A stretch of 57,725 nt of DNA from Chitinophagaceae bacterium (GTDB lineage: Bacteria; Bacteroidota; Bacteroidia; Chitinophagales; Chitinophagaceae). Both the position numbers and the translations under genes were made by a program. Below, in pieces: positions 53,166 through 57,725 of this stretch. Under the pieces are notes generated by a model, which saw nothing but the letters and a program-made list of their open reading frames with translations, was not told the DNA's origin and did not search any database. Position 1 is the first letter of the stretch; each line of letters opens with the position of its first letter. The stretch is from assembly GCA_947380905.1 (NCBI GenBank), contig CANCSS010000011.1, positions 1 through 57,725 of the forward strand. Direction: 5' to 3'.

Positions 53166-54794
53166 TTGACAATTACAAAAAGAATTTTTCTTTTCTTAAG
53201 CATGCTATTTGCTAGTTATTCTTATGCGCAAACCATAAGTATGGATCAACCTCCAATGGAAGATGCATTAAGAAGATTGCAATTAATGGGCAAGATAGAA
53301 GGGGATATTTCTTTTATGTTACGTCCAATACAATCAACCCGTTTACATAGTTGGGACAGTGTATTACAATCCATAGATCCGAGTGTGAAAGCCATGGGCA
53401 ATCAAAAAATTGATAAACACTTTTTAGGCAAATGGGGATATGCATCAATTTTACCTGTGCAACTAACTCAACAATATGTAACAGCACAACCTTATCAGGA
53501 ATTAGATGGTGCGATGATTGCCAGCAGTGGTTATCAATTAATGGCTACTGCAGGTGTATATGCAAAAATAGGCCCCTTAACGATACAATTACAACCACAA
53601 TTTGTAAGTGCTGCCAATGTCGATTTTAGAGGTACTACGCAAACACCTAATTACAATAAAACATTTTGGGGCAACTCTAGTATAAGATTAAATGCTGGTC
53701 CAGTAAGCATAGGAATAAGTTCAGAAAATATTACTTGGGGACCTAGTTTAATGAATCCATTAATTATGAGTGCCCATGCGCCAGGTTTTATGCATTTAAC
53801 ATTTAACAGTCGTAAGCCCTGGCGCACGCCTATTGGTAGTTTTGAATGGCAATGGTTTGCCACTTATTTAGATGCTATAGAACCAAAATATAATGGCATT
53901 GCAGATTATGCTAATGGAGATCCCACCAAAAGAAGGTATTTTAATGGAGCTATGTTTAGTTATCAACCCAAATGGATCAAAGGATTAAGTATGGGGGTAA
54001 CCAGGGTAGTACAAGAGCCAGAATCTTTATATACATTAGATAAACAGTGGAACTTATTATTTAATAACGTTGCAAGAATTAATGATGCCAGTTTTTTAGT
54101 GGAAATACAAAGAGACCAATATGCTGCTGCTTTTTTAAGATGGGTATGGCAACCTGCCCATGCAGAATTTTATACCGAATGGGGCAGGAATGACACTTAT
54201 TATACGATGCGTGATTTTATTCAACAACCCGAACATTCTCGTGCATATACCTATGGCTTTAGAAAATTATTTGGTACGGAGCTAGAAGCAAATCAAAATA
54301 ATTCAGTTTTAAAAACACCTAAAAAATATTGGCAATTCATTTCCGAATATACTCGAATACAACAGCCTTCCACCTGGCCTGTAAGAAGTGCAGGATCATG
54401 GTATGTGCGAGGTGATATGCCAGGCTATACGCAGATGGGGCAAATCATGGGTGCCCCTATTGGTTCGGGAGGAAATTATCAAATGATGCGTATAAGTAAA
54501 TTCAATGGTTGGAAACAAATAGGGCTTCAATTAGAAAGCACTACTCACAATGCAGAAAATTTTGAAGACACCGGTTTGGCATTTACCAATCCAAGCCTTA
54601 CCAAATGGGTGGATTATGGTTGTAGAATTTTGTTTGATTATCCATATAAGAAATACTTATTTTCTACCACTCTTGCTGCTACTCGTTCTTTTAATTACCA
54701 TTGGTCCCAGCCAGCTAACGCCTCAGGCTTAGGTTTAGGAAATCCAAATGATTTGGATAGTTATTTATTAAAATTTACCATTCGCTATTTATAG
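53166..54794 (+). CDS. Wzi-like outer-membrane capsule assembly protein (second copy)
   Basis: Paralogue of the protein at 49642, 542 residues. A signal peptide (1-21, SYSYAQT) requires the TTG start at 53166, since the next ATG lies inside it. Conserved segments are ISSENITWGPSLMNPLIMS, APGFMHLTFNSRKP, YQPKWIKGLSMGV and a C-terminal barrel ending with LLKFTIRYL. It differs clearly from the first copy outside the motifs, so they are not a recent duplication. Two copies in one locus may handle different steps of surface attachment. Confidence 0.85.
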   Translation: MTITKRIFLFLSMLFASYSYAQTISMDQPPMEDALRRLQLMGKIEGDISFMLRPIQSTRLHSWDSVLQSIDPSVKAMGNQKIDKHFLGKWGYASILPVQLTQQYVTAQPYQELDGAMIASSGYQLMATAGVYAKIGPLTIQLQPQFVSAANVDFRGTTQTPNYNKTFWGNSSIRLNAGPVSIGISSENITWGPSLMNPLIMSAHAPGFMHLTFNSRKPWRTPIGSFEWQWFATYLDAIEPKYNGIADYANGDPTKRRYFNGAMFSYQPKWIKGLSMGVTRVVQEPESLYTLDKQWNLLFNNVARINDASFLVEIQRDQYAAAFLRWVWQPAHAEFYTEWGRNDTYYTMRDFIQQPEHSRAYTYGFRKLFGTELEANQNNSVLKTPKKYWQFISEYTRIQQPSTWPVRSAGSWYVRGDMPGYTQMGQIMGAPIGSGGNYQMMRISKFNGWKQIGLQLESTTHNAENFEDTGLAFTNPSLTKWVDYGCRILFDYPYKKYLFSTTLAATRSFNYHWSQPANASGLGLGNPNDLDSYLLKFTIRYL

Positions 54795-54851
54795 TTATTT
54801 AGCAATAATTATAAATATTTCAATTAACAGTATTCACCTATTTAAAGCTGC

Positions 54852-56252
54852 ATGTTTCTATTTCCTTTAGCTTATTTGTTTTCATTTTTTTATGGCTTAA
54901 ACAAGCTTTTCAAAAATCAAATTGAAGGGCTGTTGGCCTATATTATAGTAGGCTTGCCTATTTATATCAATGCCATGTCGGTAAGTTTTATGTATGGCTT
55001 TGCAGCTTGGATACCTGTGATGCAATCCATGAAAGAAATAATTGTACTAGTAAGTGCCTATCTTGTTTTTACGCATGCCCGTATCAATCGAAAAATTAAT
55101 TTTCATTATATAGATATTTTAATTGCGCTATTTTTTGTTTATACTTTATCCTTTGTTTTTTTACCCGTTGGTTCCTATAGTTTTTTAAATAAAGTACTTG
55201 CTTTAAAAAATCTATCCTTTTTTCCATTTCTTTATTTTATTGGACGTTTTTGTCATTATCAATCAATCAATATTAATAAGGTATTTACCTTTATTGTTGT
55301 AGTTATTATTATTGCGGGCTGTATTGTATTGGTGGAACGATTCAATTACCAACATTTACAAACCTATACTGGTTATTCTAATTTCAATGCTAAATTTTTT
55401 GATACCGATATATCAGGAAGTTATGGTTTAACATGGACTTTTGAAGCAGAATCAGGATTAAAAAGATTTGCCAGTATTTTTGCCAACCCCTTGGATTTTT
55501 CAGCTTCTACAGTGGTGGCTTTAAGTATCCTGTTAGCACTGATTACGTATAAAACCAAAATGTTTACCATTGCGCCCAGTTCTTTCGAGACCATTGGGTT
55601 GCTTACCAGTTTTATTTGTATTTTATTTGCAGCTTCAAGGGCCTCTTTTGTAAGTTATTTTGCTGTGATTTATTTTTATGCTTGGTTTATTAAACGAAAT
55701 AAAATTTTATTCTATTTCCATTTATTGGTGGTTATTACCATTATCGTATTTCTCTATTTTTTAGAAGGCGACTTGTATAATTATGTAATCAACACCATCA
55801 GTTTCGAAAATACTTCTAGTTTGGGCCATTTGATAGAATGGGTGAATGGAATTGATGCCATGATTGCAAAGCCATTGGGCATGGGCTTGGGGGAATCGGG
55901 TAGGGTATCCGTTGCCTTAAAAGAAAATGTAGGAGGCGAAAATCAATTGATTATTATTGGGGTACAAACAGGAGTATTGGGTTTGCTATTGTATTTAACC
56001 ATTACGATTTCAATTATTAAAGAAGGTGTAAAAAATTTAAGCATTGCTGCCGCGCAACATTGGAAAGTAATATTGGCAGTGGTATTGTTTAAAATAGGAT
56101 TAATCATCCCTTTATTTACAGCCGAAATTGATTCTTATATCTATGTAAGTTATATCACTTGGTTTTTAACTGGGTACATGATTAACTTAATACAGTCCAC
56201 CAAGGAGCAAGTAAATATAGTACCCTCTACGAACCCAATTATTACTGCATGA
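54852..56252 (+). CDS. O-antigen polymerase/ligase-like membrane protein
   Basis: Polytopic inner-membrane protein of 466 residues with about 11 helices and a large periplasmic loop after the middle. Segment SSLGHLIEWVNGIDAMIAKPLGMGLGESGR matches the O-antigen ligase/Wzy family (Wzy_C type) region, where such a GLGxxG motif is common. In this locus it probably polymerises repeat units (Wzy) rather than ligating to lipid A. Its ATGA end overlaps the next gene by 4 bases. Confidence 0.82.
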   Translation: MFLFPLAYLFSFFYGLNKLFKNQIEGLLAYIIVGLPIYINAMSVSFMYGFAAWIPVMQSMKEIIVLVSAYLVFTHARINRKINFHYIDILIALFFVYTLSFVFLPVGSYSFLNKVLALKNLSFFPFLYFIGRFCHYQSININKVFTFIVVVIIIAGCIVLVERFNYQHLQTYTGYSNFNAKFFDTDISGSYGLTWTFEAESGLKRFASIFANPLDFSASTVVALSILLALITYKTKMFTIAPSSFETIGLLTSFICILFAASRASFVSYFAVIYFYAWFIKRNKILFYFHLLVVITIIVFLYFLEGDLYNYVINTISFENTSSLGHLIEWVNGIDAMIAKPLGMGLGESGRVSVALKENVGGENQLIIIGVQTGVLGLLLYLTITISIIKEGVKNLSIAAAQHWKVILAVVLFKIGLIIPLFTAEIDSYIYVSYITWFLTGYMINLIQSTKEQVNIVPSTNPIITA

Positions 56253-57382
56253 TAAAAGTGGTTGTTGATATACGTGATTTACAAATAGCTACTACCGGCA
56301 CCAAAACATTTTTAGAAGCACTTTGTAAAGAATTCAAAAAGGGGCATAGCGGTTTTCAGTTTTATTTTTTAAGCCCCAAGAGTAAACCCTATTCGGGCGC
56401 TAATAAATTCTTAAAAATAAAGGAGCATCTATTGTTCTTTATTTGGAAACAAATTCAATTGCCTTACCTGGCTTATCGTTTAAAGGCAAATATTGTTTTT
56501 TGTAGCGATTATTTTGTACCTTATTTGCATTTTGGTTATACTACTATTCCGGTTTTTCATGATGCTTTTTTTAAAGAGTATCCCACTCATTATAATAGAT
56601 GGTGGTTACAAATTTTTAATACAATAGGATTAGGAGCGGCAAAAAGAGCAGCGTTTATTGTTACACCCACAAAATATGCATTAGAGACCATTCATCAACA
56701 ATATCATTTAGACAAAAATAAAACAAGAGTCATTTACGAGGCAGGTAAGGAAACTGCTATAGAAACTAATACTACTACTTTTTTTGAAAGCGAATGGTTC
56801 ACTAAGCTAAAAAAGAAAGAATATATTTTACATGTTGGCACTTATGATAAAAGAAAAAATATACCCAGATTAATTGAAGGATTCGCTCAATTGGCTCAAC
56901 AAAACGAGTATGCGCATTTAAAATTAGTTTTGGTAGGAGCATCTGCCAATAAAATAAACAGCAATGATACCGAGGAGATTCATCAATGCATACAAAGTCT
57001 TCAATTACAAAATAAGGTGGTACAAACAGGCTATGTTACTGATAATGAATTGGCTCTCTTTTACGAAAACGCTTTGCTGTATGTATTTCCTTCTATCAAT
57101 GAAGGGTTTGGATTGCCTGTTTTGGAAGCATTTAAATATGAGGTACCTGTATTAATAGCCAATAATACTTGTTTGCCCGAAGTAGCGGGCAATGCAGCCT
57201 TATCCTTCGATCCATTGGATGTCAATGACATGGTTGTTAAAATGAAAGAAGTAATAGACAGCCCAGTATTACGGAAAAAAATGATTGCCCTAGGATTAGA
57301 ACGCCTTCAATTTTTTAGTTGGCAAAAAACAACAGGGTTACTTTTAGCAGTTTTTAAAGAGACCGTAAAAGAAAAATTATAA
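56249..57382 (+). CDS. Family 4 glycosyltransferase
   Basis: GT-B retaining glycosyltransferase of 377 residues. The N-terminal domain recalls mannosyltransferase-like GT4 proteins (VVDIRDLQIATTGTKTF, then PVFHDAFFKEYPTHY). The C-terminal nucleotide-sugar site has LHVGTYDKRKNIPRLIEGF and EGFGLPVLEAFKYEVPV with LPEVAGNAA. It starts in an ATGA overlap with the polymerase gene and overlaps the next gene by one base, so translation is coupled. Confidence 0.92.
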   Translation: MIKVVVDIRDLQIATTGTKTFLEALCKEFKKGHSGFQFYFLSPKSKPYSGANKFLKIKEHLLFFIWKQIQLPYLAYRLKANIVFCSDYFVPYLHFGYTTIPVFHDAFFKEYPTHYNRWWLQIFNTIGLGAAKRAAFIVTPTKYALETIHQQYHLDKNKTRVIYEAGKETAIETNTTTFFESEWFTKLKKKEYILHVGTYDKRKNIPRLIEGFAQLAQQNEYAHLKLVLVGASANKINSNDTEEIHQCIQSLQLQNKVVQTGYVTDNELALFYENALLYVFPSINEGFGLPVLEAFKYEVPVLIANNTCLPEVAGNAALSFDPLDVNDMVVKMKEVIDSPVLRKKMIALGLERLQFFSWQKTTGLLLAVFKETVKEKL

Positions 57383-57725
57383 TGCGCATTTTATTTTTAC
57401 ATGGTTCTTCTGATTTATATGGCGCGAGTAAAATATTTTTACAAACCGTTCAAATTTTACATCAACAAGGGCATGCATGTATCGTAGTATTATCATCAGA
57501 GGGGCCCTTGGTCAATGAATTAAAAACTAGAGGCGTTCAAGTTGAAATTGTCAACTTAGGAATTTTAAGAAGAAAATATTTTACACCTTGGGGGCTACTT
57601 AATAGACTATATCAATGGTTTTATGCCAATATTTCTTTACAAAAAATTATTAAGCAACAAAATATTGAACTGGTGTATTCTAATACCGCAGCTGTATTAA
57701 TTGGCGGGTATACCGTAAGCAGGCA
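57382..57725 (+). CDS. Glycosyltransferase (GT4 N-terminal domain), cut by window end
   Basis: The first 114 codons of a gene starting at the ATG that shares its A with the previous stop. The sequence begins MRILFLHGSSDLYGASKIFL and continues LLSSEGPLVNELKTRGVQVE-like, the usual N-terminal acceptor domain of GT4 transferases. The nucleotide-sugar domain lies beyond the window, so only the family can be given. Confidence 0.82.
   Translation, partial: MRILFLHGSSDLYGASKIFLQTVQILHQQGHACIVVLSSEGPLVNELKTRGVQVEIVNLGILRRKYFTPWGLLNRLYQWFYANISLQKIIKQQNIELVYSNTAAVLIGGYTVSR

Noticed and set aside
1..57725. tRNA, rRNA, CRISPR arrays, insertion sequences and integrase genes.
   Set aside because: No cloverleaf-like segments, regular repeat-spacer units or transposase/integrase motifs were recognised on reading.

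Overview
This window looks like the chromosome of a low-GC member of the Bacteroidota, most likely near Chitinophagaceae/Sphingobacteriales. The evidence is the families present: a TonB receptor with an N-terminal carboxypeptidase-regulatory domain, a DUF5777 beta-barrel, YceI, a UPF0175/DUF3368 pair and many lipoproteins. Start codons generally lack purine-rich Shine-Dalgarno sequences. Several intergenic regions carry the TTTG-N19..21-TAnnTTTG promoter form typical of this phylum. The genus assignment is inference.

Layout. 46-2775: rpsB, tsf and pyrH, separated by strong hairpins. 2846-6484: an orphan TolC-type channel, a class I aminotransferase and galK. Reading the other way, 14523 down to 6541: a TetR regulator, TolC channel, RND adaptor and RND pump in one block, followed by a lipoprotein aldose epimerase (galM). 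14648-20486: a DUF502 membrane protein, serC, a DUF1015 protein, a long-chain acyl-CoA ligase and a secreted cyanophycinase-like peptidase. 20488-22053 is a conserved-looking protein of unknown function on the minus strand.

22299-37992 is the metabolic core: twelve consecutive same-strand genes (leuA, leuC, leuD, leuB, ilvD, ilvB, ilvN, ilvC, ilvA, a fused aspartokinase/homoserine dehydrogenase, thrB, thrC). Together they carry most steps from aspartate to threonine, on to isoleucine, and to valine and leucine. Aspartate-semialdehyde dehydrogenase and a branched-chain aminotransferase are not in the window.

38077-44935: a nitroreductase, then a putative envelope metal/redox cluster. It holds a small His/Cys-containing secreted protein, a TonB-dependent receptor, two lipoproteins with c-type heme motifs, a YceI protein, a DUF5777 beta-barrel and an OB-fold protein. 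This is the best candidate for a poorly described system. A near-identical palindrome precedes both of its halves.

44941-45962 is a toxin-antitoxin island: an antitoxin gene broken by a one-base frameshift, beside an apparently intact UPF0175/DUF3368 pair. A secreted M20 metallopeptidase follows (46125-47516).

47702 to the window end is an exopolysaccharide/capsule locus behind a good promoter. It holds a lipoprotein, a flippase, two paralogous Wzi-like outer-membrane proteins, a GT2 transferase, a sugar-nucleotide epimerase, an O-antigen polymerase/ligase-like protein and two GT4-type transferases, the last cut by the window edge. No rRNA, tRNA, CRISPR array, insertion sequence or protein-free stretch over 300 bases was seen.
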